Of a DNA stretch of 7,887 nt, positions 1 to 6,007 are shown one piece after another (positions within the stretch are counted from its first letter, which is position 1; each line of letters starts with the position of its first letter). Origin of the DNA: CAZNDN01 sp964571815 (GTDB lineage: Bacteria > Fibrobacterota > Chitinivibrionia > Chitinivibrionales > WJKA01); assembly GCA_964571815.1 (NCBI GenBank), contig CAZNDN010000168.1, forward strand, positions 1 to 7,887, written 5' to 3'. Below the pieces are notes generated by a model that did not search any database, had not been told where the DNA came from, and saw only the letters and a list, made by a program, of their open reading frames with translations. The translations under genes and the position numbers were made by a program.

Positions 1-2
1 TG

Positions 3-803
3 CAGGTGTTCCGTAAATCGGAGAACCGCGCGTTTTCGCATCGGTACATCTCCCGGCAGGTGGGGGCGACATCGAGCGGATGGTTCTCCAATGTCATCAC
101 CGGCCGGGCCACGCTCACCGGGACCTATCTGGTTCGCCTGTCGAAACTGCTCGGGCTCAAAGCGCAGGAGCGGGACTATTTCGACGGGCTGGTTCGATTC
201 GAGCAGGCCGGCTCGGTTGATGAAAAAAACGCATGGATGGAGAGGCTGGTAGGTATGAAAGGCGTCAAACCGACGGTGATCAGCAGGGAACAGTTCGCGT
301 TTTTCAGTCACTGGTACATTCCCGCCATACGCGAACTGCTGCTGGTGCTGGATTTCTACGGCGACTACGAGGACCTGGCGCGCCGGCTCTCCCCGCCGAT
401 CAAGCCCAAAGAGGCCGAAGAGGCGATCGGCGTGCTCCGCTCCCTGGGCTTCATCCATCGCGACCGGCACGGCCGGGTGCGCCCCACCGAAGAAACCGTG
501 CGTAAGGACAGCCGTTTCGCGACCTTCCACTGGGCAAAACTGATGCGGGCGAAGATCGACCTGGCCCGCGATGCGATCGAGCGCTATCCCCGGGAGCAGC
601 GGGATATCTCCGAAGTCTACGCGCCGCTGTCCGATGAGGGATACGCCGAAATGAAAAACGAAATCGCGAAACTGCGCAGAAAAATGCTGGGGCTCTCGGA
701 GCGGGACAAAGGCCGCAACCGGGTCTGGCAGTGCAATGTCAATTTTTTCCCCTTATCCAGTACTATTGAAACCAGCAAACGCGTGCCGGAAGCCGGCTCC
801 TGA
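3..803 (+). CDS. TIGR02147/DUF4423 family regulator-like protein (5' end outside window)
   Basis: This gene is probably a DNA-binding regulator of the TIGR02147 family (DUF4423), paralogous proteins abundant in Fibrobacter; their exact function is not established. The reading frame is open to the left edge. Family members usually have some 15-20 residues before the segment seen here, so the GTG at 6 is unlikely to be the true start and the gene is cut by the window. Counting from that GTG, residues ~10-50 (FSHRYISRQVGATSSGWFSN..) resemble the N-terminal helix-turn-helix-like part. Residues ~90-150 contain the typical HWYIPAIRELL and PPIKPKEAEEAIGVLRSLGFI segments, the latter resembling a winged helix. 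Near the end, DISEVYAPLSDEGYAEM and VWQCNVNFFPLS match the usual family terminus, which normally stops a residue or two later. About 14 further residues (STIETSKRVPEAGS) are probably a non-native tail, because a foreign gene fragment begins in another frame at 770. Family call confident; role inferred. Confidence 0.85.
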   Translation, partial: QVFRKSENRAFSHRYISRQVGATSSGWFSNVITGRATLTGTYLVRLSKLLGLKAQERDYFDGLVRFEQAGSVDEKNAWMERLVGMKGVKPTVISREQFAFFSHWYIPAIRELLLVLDFYGDYEDLARRLSPPIKPKEAEEAIGVLRSLGFIHRDRHGRVRPTEETVRKDSRFATFHWAKLMRAKIDLARDAIERYPREQRDISEVYAPLSDEGYAEMKNEIAKLRRKMLGLSERDKGRNRVWQCNVNFFPLSSTIETSKRVPEAGS

Positions 804-1039
804 GCACGCAAAGGCGCCTTCGGGTCACCGATGATGATGGGCGGGAGAGTGCGGATGTTGTGACGTTCAGCGCAAGGCGGTTCACCGCGGCTACAATCTA
901 CCGCCAGGCCAATGGAGCTACCGATGTTTTTGCAGTGGACCTCGACCGGGATGGGGACACGGATGTGTTATCCGCCGCGGAACATGATGATGCCGTCCGC
1001 TGGTACGAAAACCACCAGGAAAACCTGATCGGAGAATGA
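770..1039 (+). pseudogene. 3' remnant of a PKD/VCBS (FG-GAP) repeat surface protein
   Basis: This open frame follows a stop at 767-769, runs to TGA at 1037-1039, and overlaps the end of the preceding gene in a different frame. It has no plausible start before its homology begins. The first part reads LRVTDDDGRESADVVTFS, typical of the last strand of a PKD/Ig-like domain. The next part reads ATDVFAVDLDRDGDTDVLSA followed by AEHDDAVRWYEN. This is a VCBS/FG-GAP repeat with its Asp-rich calcium-binding loop (DLDRDGDTD) and the characteristic WYEN ending. Intact proteins of this kind are large, secreted and surface-attached, with many such repeats and a signal peptide; none of that is present. The likeliest reading is that a deletion or recombination fused the end of such a gene to the end of the TIGR02147 gene. 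Internal GTG codons (860, 935) could start a tiny peptide, but nothing supports this. Confidence 0.7.
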
Positions 1040-1339
1040 TCCGATCCCCGAATGCCGGACCATTTGATTTTGGATTGGAGGAAAGCCTGGAGCGAGAGGC
1101 GGGGATGAGAACCGGTTTTCGGTTCTTGTCTCCCTCCTCACCCGCGGCCCTTTGCCGGTGCCACACGCATCGTTGCTGCGGACCGCGTCTCAGCCGTTTT
1201 TCTTATCGGCTGTGCAAAACCCGTCCCGCCCACCCCTGAAGATCTCTTACTATCAACAAAAACAGAGGATCACCTCCCTGAGAGTGTAAACCTATATCAG
1301 GACGGCTGTCCTTTAGCCCCGCGGGGATTATCGATTTAT
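1040..1339. other. Gene-free intergenic stretch with stem-loops
   Basis: No gene is seen on either strand. Several inverted repeats are present: a long imperfect hairpin at 1101-1133 (separate entry), CAGCCG/CGGCTG arms at 1191-1196 and 1207-1212 around a T-rich 10-base loop, AGGAC/GTCCT at 1299-1312 with a GGCT loop, and the palindrome CCCCGCGGGG at 1317-1326. None is followed by a clear T-tract, so none can be called a Rho-independent terminator with confidence. Short open frames here (for example 1036-1239 +) lack any recognisable protein feature. Confidence 0.5.
1101..1133. repeat. 14-bp imperfect hairpin
   Basis: The arms 1101-1114 (GGGGATGAGAACCG) and 1120-1133 (CGGTTCTTGTCTCC) pair over 14 positions. 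Pairing is perfect for the inner seven and includes three G-U pairs further out; the loop is GTTTT. It lies about 60 bases after the stop of the VCBS remnant. It could be an old terminator or a REP-like element, but the bases after the stem are pyrimidine-rich with no T-run. Confidence 0.5.
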
Positions 1340-1355
1340 TGCTTGAATTCAAGCA
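1340..1355. promoter_or_regulatory. Perfect 16-bp palindrome, candidate operator
   Basis: TGCTTGAATTCAAGCA is a perfect 8+8 palindrome with no spacer. It ends 22 bases before the ATPase start codon and covers the predicted -35 hexamer of that gene. A perfect palindrome in this position fits a dimeric repressor binding site. No regulator gene adjoins the site, so the binding protein is unknown; the nearest regulator-like gene is the one ending at 803. Confidence 0.5.
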
Positions 1356-1371
1356 GTCCATAGCTTATATT
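1343..1371 (+). promoter_or_regulatory. Predicted sigma70-type promoter of the ATPase gene
   Basis: TTGAAT (1343-1348, 4 of 6 matches to TTGACA) and TATATT (1366-1371, 5 of 6 to TATAAT) are separated by exactly 17 bases. A start about seven bases after the -10 falls on the A of ATG at 1378. There is no Shine-Dalgarno sequence in the six bases between the -10 and the ATG, so the transcript is predicted to be leaderless. The -35 lies inside the palindrome at 1340-1355. The call is by consensus match only. Confidence 0.5.
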
Positions 1372-1377
1372 TAGAGA

Positions 1378-2649
1378 ATGGTGCGACGGAATTGGGCCGC
1401 GAATCCTGATTGGGTGCGGGAAGACCCCAAGCTGAGACAGCTTGAGGCTCTTCCCGTGGTGCTCCCCCATACCAGGCGACTGGCCGACAACATAGCGATC
1501 GAGCCCGCCGGCATTCTTTTCGTGCTCGGGCCGCGACAAGCAGGGAAATCGACCTTTCTACGTCAATTCGTCCAGAAGGCCCTCGCCGAAGGGCTGCCGC
1601 CGGAGCGAATTGGCTTGATAGAATCGGAATCGCTTGACTCCCGGCATGACCTGCACGCCGAAATCCGGGATTTTTGCGCAAAGCACGAGGGCTATTCCCT
1701 TCTGCTGATCGACGAAGTCACCGCTCTGGAAAAATGGTGGCTGGCGTTGAAGCTTGCGGCCGATGAAGGAGCCCTTGCACGTTCGCTTCTGATATGCACG
1801 GGTTCTTCGTCGCTTGCACTATCCGAAGGCGCGGATCTGCTTCCCGGGAGACGCGGAAGGAGATACCCGGTGGACTTCGAGCTGCTCCCGGTGTCCTACC
1901 ATGATGTTGCTGAGCACTTGTCCATCGATGAGTTCCTGCTGACAGGCGGCTTTCCGTGGCCTGTCGCCGAATTCCTTCGAACCGGCGCCCTCCCTTCGTT
2001 CGTATACGAGTTGTTCCGTGCCTGGATCCAGGGAGCACTTGTCAAGAGAAACCATTCGGTGCAGTACCTCGGAGCACTGATGAACTATCTCGGAGAACGA
2101 ACGGGGACCGGGATAAGCGTAGCCGGCCTTGCCCGGGACTGCGGTATCGGATCAAACCACACGGCCGAAGCGTACCTGGAGGTTCTGGAGATGAACTACG
2201 TTGTGATGCCGTGCCGATGGAGTGAACCGGGCGCCCGCGCTGCATCTCCCCGCAAAAATCGCAAGTTCTATCCCCTCGATCCATTCCTTTACCACCTCTT
2301 TCACGACTTCACCAGAAGCCCGGACTCGGCCTTCATCAATTCCCGTGAACGCTGCTCGGATCCCGCCCGGCTCGGAGTGCTTGTCGAATCCCTGGTTGCA
2401 TCGGAACTGAGACGGTCTCCCGGCATGTTCCCGCTCAGATACTTTCGCGGACGGAAAGAGATAGATTTCGTGGGAGAATCCGCCGTTGAAGTCAAATACC
2501 GTAACCACGTGGATATCCGTGACTTCCTGTGGGCCTCCGAACACGTACCCCGCGGCATGGATATCACCATCATCACCAAACAAACCCGCAGCCGAACAGG
2601 AAACCTCCGCGCCGTCCCACTGAGAGACTGGCTTCTGGGCGACAGGTAA
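1378..2649 (+). CDS. AAA_14/DUF4143 family P-loop ATPase (COG1373-like)
   Basis: This is a 423-residue predicted ATPase, close to the usual length of the family. Residues 51-59 (GPRQAGKST) are the Walker A P-loop. Residues 108-113 (LLLIDE) are Walker B with D112 and E113. TGSSS at 141-145 sits where sensor 1 is found, and the Arg-rich PGRRGRR at 156-162 is a likely arginine-finger region. The central region (~180-300) is helical and includes the typical FLLTGGFPWPV. The C-terminal DUF4143 part has LVESLVASEL at ~335-344 and then RKEIDF...AVEVKYR, giving D363, E371 and K373 in a PD-(D/E)XK-like arrangement. The start is fixed: ATG at 1378 is preceded in frame by a TAG at 1372-1374. There is no Shine-Dalgarno sequence, matching a leaderless transcript. 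It stands alone between two gene-poor stretches. Members of this family are common in bacteria and archaea, but their physiological role is largely unknown. DNA-related work is plausible from the nuclease-like fold but not shown. Confidence 0.88.
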   Translation: MVRRNWAANPDWVREDPKLRQLEALPVVLPHTRRLADNIAIEPAGILFVLGPRQAGKSTFLRQFVQKALAEGLPPERIGLIESESLDSRHDLHAEIRDFCAKHEGYSLLLIDEVTALEKWWLALKLAADEGALARSLLICTGSSSLALSEGADLLPGRRGRRYPVDFELLPVSYHDVAEHLSIDEFLLTGGFPWPVAEFLRTGALPSFVYELFRAWIQGALVKRNHSVQYLGALMNYLGERTGTGISVAGLARDCGIGSNHTAEAYLEVLEMNYVVMPCRWSEPGARAASPRKNRKFYPLDPFLYHLFHDFTRSPDSAFINSRERCSDPARLGVLVESLVASELRRSPGMFPLRYFRGRKEIDFVGESAVEVKYRNHVDIRDFLWASEHVPRGMDITIITKQTRSRTGNLRAVPLRDWLLGDR

Positions 2650-2728
2650 CAAACGCGGGACCGCGCTGAAGAGATGGCGAGACCGCGGGGCTCTTTGGCT
2701 GTGAATGGGTAGTTGATGCTGTACCTTA

Positions 2729-2907
2729 CGATTATTTCCCGCGCAGCGGGACTCACCGAGTTCGGATTTCGGTTTTGGAGTGTGGGAGGTGGTGTGAGTT
2801 TGGATAAACCGGGACCTCGGGGAAGACCATGCCGATCCTACGGACCTCGGGACTTTGTGTCGGTTGTTGCGGTTCTACAGACATGCCGCACCTGCGGCGC
2901 TCTTTCG
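2729..2907 (+). repeat. Multi-hairpin dispersed repeat, copy 1
   Basis: This segment is closely similar to the reverse complement of 7626-7802. The first 37 bases (2729-2765) are identical between the copies. They include a TCCCGC/GCGGGA hairpin with GCA loop (2737-2751) and the start of a CTCACCG stem that is complete only in copy 2. Similarity resumes after an indel with GGGAGGTGGTGTGAGT, TTGGATAAACCGGGACCT, GGAAGACCATGCCG and CAGACATGCCGCACCT. Small inverted repeats recur (GATCC-TAC-GGACC with one mismatch; GCCGC-ACCT-GCGGC). It carries no evident gene and behaves like a short non-coding interspersed element. Confidence 0.75.
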
Positions 2908-2994
2908 GTGGAGATACTTGATGATTGATGCTGGTTTCCGGGTGCTGGACAACTTGAACCACTGCGTGCTGCCGCGGTCCTGCCTTGTCTGCCG

Positions 2995-3049
2995 TTCTTG
3001 TCCTTTGAAATCTGACCTTTGACCTTCGCTTCCCGCCGACCCCGCGGGC
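2995..3049 (+). repeat. 55-bp direct repeat, copy 1
   Basis: It begins TTCTTGTCCTTTGA and contains TGACCTTTGACCTTC. It matches 3231-3284 at most positions, with about seven substitutions and one single-base gap, ending in a shared GGGC. The two copies are in the same orientation about 236 bases apart. No coding content is seen. Confidence 0.75.
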
Positions 3050-3090
3050 CTCAAGATACGGCAAGACAAGTAACTGGAGAGTACACCGAA

Positions 3091-3124
3091 TCCGCTCACC
3101 CTGAGCACAGTCGAAGGGTGCACC
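3091..3124 (+). repeat. GTCGAAGG-type REP-like element, copy 1
   Basis: The core CACCCTGAGCACAGTCGAAG followed by GGTG has 6-bp arms CACCCT/AGGGTG (3097-3102, 3115-3120). This resembles the small interspersed element with the core CCTGAGC..GTCGAAGG that occurs in many unrelated bacterial genomes. An inverted relative lies at 3157-3180. Confidence 0.55.
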
Positions 3125-3156
3125 TTCGTCCCGTTTTGACACGCGCTCCAAAATCT

Positions 3157-3180
3157 TGCTTCGACCGGCTACAGCATGAC
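3157..3180 (-). repeat. GTCGAAG-type REP-like element, copy 2 (inverted)
   Basis: Read on the - strand this is GTCATGCTGTAGCCGGTCGA followed by AGCA. It shares the TCATGCTG..GC..GTCGAAGC layout of the same element family as 3091-3124. The two copies face each other across about 32 bases, which could let the whole stretch fold into one larger hairpin. Its similarity to copy 1 is partial. Confidence 0.45.
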
Positions 3181-3230
3181 CGGGACCTCGGAAATTCCTT
3201 GCGCAACGTTGCCTTCCCTTGCGGTCGCTT

Positions 3231-3284
3231 TTCTTGTCCTTTGAGATTTGACCTTTGACCTTCACTCCCCGTCGATCTCCGGGC
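3231..3284 (+). repeat. 55-bp direct repeat, copy 2
   Basis: This is the second copy of the element at 2995-3049, starting TTCTTGTCCTTTGAGATTTG. It ends 96 bases before the lipoprotein start codon, so it may sit in the upstream control or leader region of that gene. The two copies leave the inverted GTCGAAG elements between them. Confidence 0.75.
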
Positions 3285-3380
3285 ATGATCGGGTCCGGAT
3301 TTGTTATTTTACTATTACCGTACGTAGTGTGCCCTCCGGGCGGATTCGTGAAACCCCATTCAACACCAATGGACTCGACA

Positions 3381-5606
3381 ATGAAACTCCGCATCATGTG
3401 TGCAGCGCTCCTCGCCATGACCGTTCTCGGCTGCGGCGGCAGGGAAACGATCGTGCCGAAATCCGATGATATCGAGCAGTATCTTACCCCGCCGGCCGGA
3501 AAGTCACTCCTGGTGATCGTGAAGCCCGCCGCGTATTTCCACGAGAAGGTCAAGTCTGTGAAGGTCAACGGTGAAAAGCTCAAAATCGACAAGAAAGAGC
3601 CGCTGCTCATTGTACCCGTGGAACCCGGTGCGGTCACGATAACGCCGCCGAAGCGCTACGGCACCCCGGAAAGCGTCCGGATCGAGCCCGGCGGCAGACA
3701 CTACCTGGTCGACCGCAACCACGCCGCATCGGTGGGCGCGATGGGCGACCTCTACTACGAGCTGGGCGCCGAAGACAGCGCCCTGGTCTGGTATCGCAAG
3801 GCCCTCTCCCTCAATCCCTCACTGACGGGATTCGAGCACCGCTACGGTGAAGTGATTGTCGGGCGGGGAAGCAGCACGGAAATCCTCGAGGCTCTGAAAC
3901 GCGCGGTGAAAAGCAACAGGGCTACCGCCGACAACTACTATCAGCTCGGCCGAATCTACCTTCTGCGGAAAGACTACAAAGAAGCCCAGCCCCTGCTGAA
4001 AAAGGCCGTGATCAAGGCAACGGAGCATGTCGAGGCCCAGACCGCACTGGCGCGGGCATACTATCATCTGGGAAAAGACAAGTTGGGGATCGCTCATGCC
4101 ACGAAGGCAATCGAAGCCGATCCCAAGACGATCCTGGCCTACAAGGTGATCGGTGATTTCTACGCCCGGCAGGAAAAGAACGAGCAGTCACTGAATGCCT
4201 ATCGCCGGTTTCTCGACAACGGCGGGAAGATGAGCTATGTGGCGCAGAAAGTCGGCACGCATCTGTACGAGAACAAGGAATACGAAGACGCCGCCAGGTA
4301 CCTGGCCATGACCACGGGCGAACGGGGCAAGGATTTCAAACACCAGCTCCGGCTTGCCGAATCGGAGTTCTACAGCGGTCAGTACGAAAAGGTAATCCCC
4401 CGGTTCAAGTCCCTCATCGCCCGCGGACCCAAACGGGAAATCCGCAAGGATATCATGAAGAAACTCGCGCAGTCGTATACCGAAATCGACGAGCCGAAGA
4501 AGGCGATCTACTGGGTGGAACGATACTCCAAACTCAGCAAGGAGAAAGACCCCGAAGTCGCCTATCTGAGAGGTTTGCACAACGAGCAGCTCAACCCGAA
4601 GAAAGCGATACGCACCTATCGCAGCAATATCATCGAGTTTCCCGAAGACTACCGCAACTACCTCCGCCTGGGCATGATGCTTGCCAACGACAAGAGTTCC
4701 GCGGCCGAATCGCTGAAAATGATGAACAAGGCCAAGGCCCTGGCCGGGGACAGGCCCGAAGCGCTGCTGGAGATTGCCCGCGTGTACGGGAAACTGGGAC
4801 AAACCGGGAAGGAGCTTACCGCGTACCGAAGGTACGTGGAATCCGACCCGGAAAACGTGGAAGCAAATCTTCGTATCGGCACGATCCTGGCGGAGCGCAA
4901 TCGTCTCACCGAAGGTATCGGGTATATCGAAACCGCGCACGAGATCGCACCCGAAAACGTACGGGTCATGCTTGCGCTGGCCGACGCCTACCGGCGGAGA
5001 GGCGACAACGGCAAGTCGATCGACTTGCTCGAACAGGCAAAGGAGCTGCGTCCGTACGAAGCCCGTATCCGGCGCCGGCTCTACGAGGCCTACCGGAGGA
5101 CCGGCAAGAGCGGCAAGGAGATGGAAGAGCTGCGCGCGCTGTTGAAAATCGAGCCCGACCCGGCGCTGCAGTTACGCTACGCACGCATGGCATTCGACAC
5201 GAAGGAGTACGCCGAAGCGCAGAATGCCGTCGAAGACCTGCTGGCCGTCAACCCCGAAAACATTGAAGCAGTCATGCTGTGGGGAAAAATTCTGCGGGTT
5301 CAAAAGAAGTACGACCAGGCGATCGAGGCGTTCAAAGAAGTAGACTATATCCAGTCGGGCTATGCACCCGCACTCTATGAGCAGGCCGAAACGTATCTGC
5401 TGATGAGCAAGCCCCACTGGGCCGAAAAATTTTACGAACGGGCCCTCAGGGCCGATCCCAACTATGCGCGGGCCTACCTGGGGTATGCCAAGGTTGCACG
5501 AATGCGCAAGAACAAGGAAAAGTACCGCCTGAACATCATGCGAGCCTATCGGATCGATCCCGAAGACTCGGAGGTCAAGGCGGCGTACGAAAGTTTGCGC
5601 AGATAA
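3381..5606 (+). CDS. TPR-repeat lipoprotein
   Basis: This 741-residue protein is probably anchored in the envelope by a lipid. ATG 3381 is chosen because it gives a compact lipoprotein signal: MKLR, a hydrophobic stretch, then the lipobox VLGC with C18 as the modified cysteine. The frame stays open upstream to 3255, but that would put 42 unrelated residues ahead of the signal. The Shine-Dalgarno sequence is weak (GGA at 3371). Residues ~41-110 form a beta-rich domain (LLVIVKP.., VKVNGEKL.., VTITPPKRYG.., VRIEPGGRHYLV) like a PEGA/carboxypeptidase-regulatory sandwich. From ~117 to ~735 there are about 16-18 tetratricopeptide repeats, clearest at 120-147 (GDLYYELGAEDSALVWYRKA..NP), 181-212, 243-250 (KAIEADPK), ~462-492 and ~660-730. 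TPRs bind other proteins, so a scaffolding or assembly role is inferred; there is no catalytic motif. The gene is flanked on both sides by repeat-rich DNA with no partner close enough to imply an operon. Confidence 0.88.
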   Translation: MKLRIMCAALLAMTVLGCGGRETIVPKSDDIEQYLTPPAGKSLLVIVKPAAYFHEKVKSVKVNGEKLKIDKKEPLLIVPVEPGAVTITPPKRYGTPESVRIEPGGRHYLVDRNHAASVGAMGDLYYELGAEDSALVWYRKALSLNPSLTGFEHRYGEVIVGRGSSTEILEALKRAVKSNRATADNYYQLGRIYLLRKDYKEAQPLLKKAVIKATEHVEAQTALARAYYHLGKDKLGIAHATKAIEADPKTILAYKVIGDFYARQEKNEQSLNAYRRFLDNGGKMSYVAQKVGTHLYENKEYEDAARYLAMTTGERGKDFKHQLRLAESEFYSGQYEKVIPRFKSLIARGPKREIRKDIMKKLAQSYTEIDEPKKAIYWVERYSKLSKEKDPEVAYLRGLHNEQLNPKKAIRTYRSNIIEFPEDYRNYLRLGMMLANDKSSAAESLKMMNKAKALAGDRPEALLEIARVYGKLGQTGKELTAYRRYVESDPENVEANLRIGTILAERNRLTEGIGYIETAHEIAPENVRVMLALADAYRRRGDNGKSIDLLEQAKELRPYEARIRRRLYEAYRRTGKSGKEMEELRALLKIEPDPALQLRYARMAFDTKEYAEAQNAVEDLLAVNPENIEAVMLWGKILRVQKKYDQAIEAFKEVDYIQSGYAPALYEQAETYLLMSKPHWAEKFYERALRADPNYARAYLGYAKVARMRKNKEKYRLNIMRAYRIDPEDSEVKAAYESLRR

Positions 5607-6007
5607 GGGAGTTAGGTAATTTTATGCGGGACTCATTTTTTACTGGAATCCCGCCAGGCGGGATTAGACCCCGATAGGAAAATGCTTCTTGTAGCCTTCC
5701 CATTTCCCCGCCGCGGATTGCAGCTTGACGCCGGCGCGGCCGCCCCGCCACGCCGGGAGGTCTCAGGGAACAAGGAAAGCGAGTACGTGGGGACCTTGTT
5801 TTCCGAGGCTTTTCCGGTGCCGGGAAAGATGGAGAATGTGCGGGCGCCAAACCGTCGAAATCCGCTTACCCCGATCGTGCGTGCCACCGCGGAAACCCAC
5901 TGATGGAAGATCGTCCTGTATTGCACCGGACTTCAGCCGTAAGGGGCAGGCACAAGAAACGAGAACGGAAGGAACAGGTCCGTTTCCCGCTGCCGGCAAC
6001 CGCATCC
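5607..6007. other. 400-bp intergenic stretch, possible interspersed repeat
   Basis: No confident gene is seen here. A hairpin lies at 5647-5665. From about 5680 to 5905 both strands stay open: 73 codons on + from ATG 5682, and frames of 91 and 97 codons on -. This is typical of GC-rich non-coding or repeat DNA. The + frame ends in the overlap TGATG at 5901-5905 with an upstream ATG of the radical SAM frame, which could suggest translational coupling. But the radical SAM homology starts only at 6008. AAGGA occurs at 5969-5973, too far from ATG 6008 to be its Shine-Dalgarno sequence. The segment may be a dispersed element of this genome; that cannot be decided from one copy. Confidence 0.4.
5647..5665. 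repeat. Perfect 8-bp hairpin downstream of the TPR gene
   Basis: AATCCCGC and GCGGGATT pair perfectly around a CAG loop, 41 bases after the lipoprotein stop. A T-run (5636-5641) lies before, not after, the stem on the + strand, so this is not a standard Rho-independent terminator. It may still protect the mRNA 3' end or belong to a repeat element. Confidence 0.5.

Larger units (their letters stand above)
2650..3380. other. 731-bp gene-free repeat mosaic
   Basis: No convincing gene lies between the ATPase stop and the lipoprotein start. The stretch consists largely of repeats: one copy of a ~180-bp multi-hairpin element (2729-2907), two copies of a ~55-bp direct repeat (2995-3049 and 3231-3284), and two inverted copies of a short GTCGAAG-type element (3091-3124 and 3157-3180). 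A 294-codon open frame on the - strand (2753-3637) passes through all of these and then antisense through the lipoprotein gene. It has no protein-like features and is treated as spurious. No strong promoter for the lipoprotein gene is evident; the most AT-rich spot is 3299-3318. Confidence 0.6.

Noticed and set aside
1378..2649. Defence-system or toxin-antitoxin component
   Set aside because: The ATPase is alone and no partner nuclease, toxin or antitoxin gene adjoins it. The family alone does not justify the claim.
2152..2652. 166-codon open frame on the - strand
   Set aside because: It is antisense to the C-terminal half of the ATPase gene and has no protein-like features.
2995..3284. CRISPR array
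   Set aside because: There are only two imperfect direct repeats with a ~180-base interval, and no regular spacers or cas genes.
3299..3318. Promoter for the TPR lipoprotein in the AT-rich spot TTTGTTATTTTACTATTACC
   Set aside because: A TACTAT -10-like hexamer exists, but no acceptable -35 lies at the right distance.
2753..3637. 294-codon open frame on the - strand
   Set aside because: It crosses three repeat types and then lies antisense to the lipoprotein signal region. Its sequence is low-complexity and lacks any domain.
4188..4940. 250-codon open frame on the - strand
   Set aside because: It is an antisense shadow of the TPR gene, whose + strand repeats are unambiguous.
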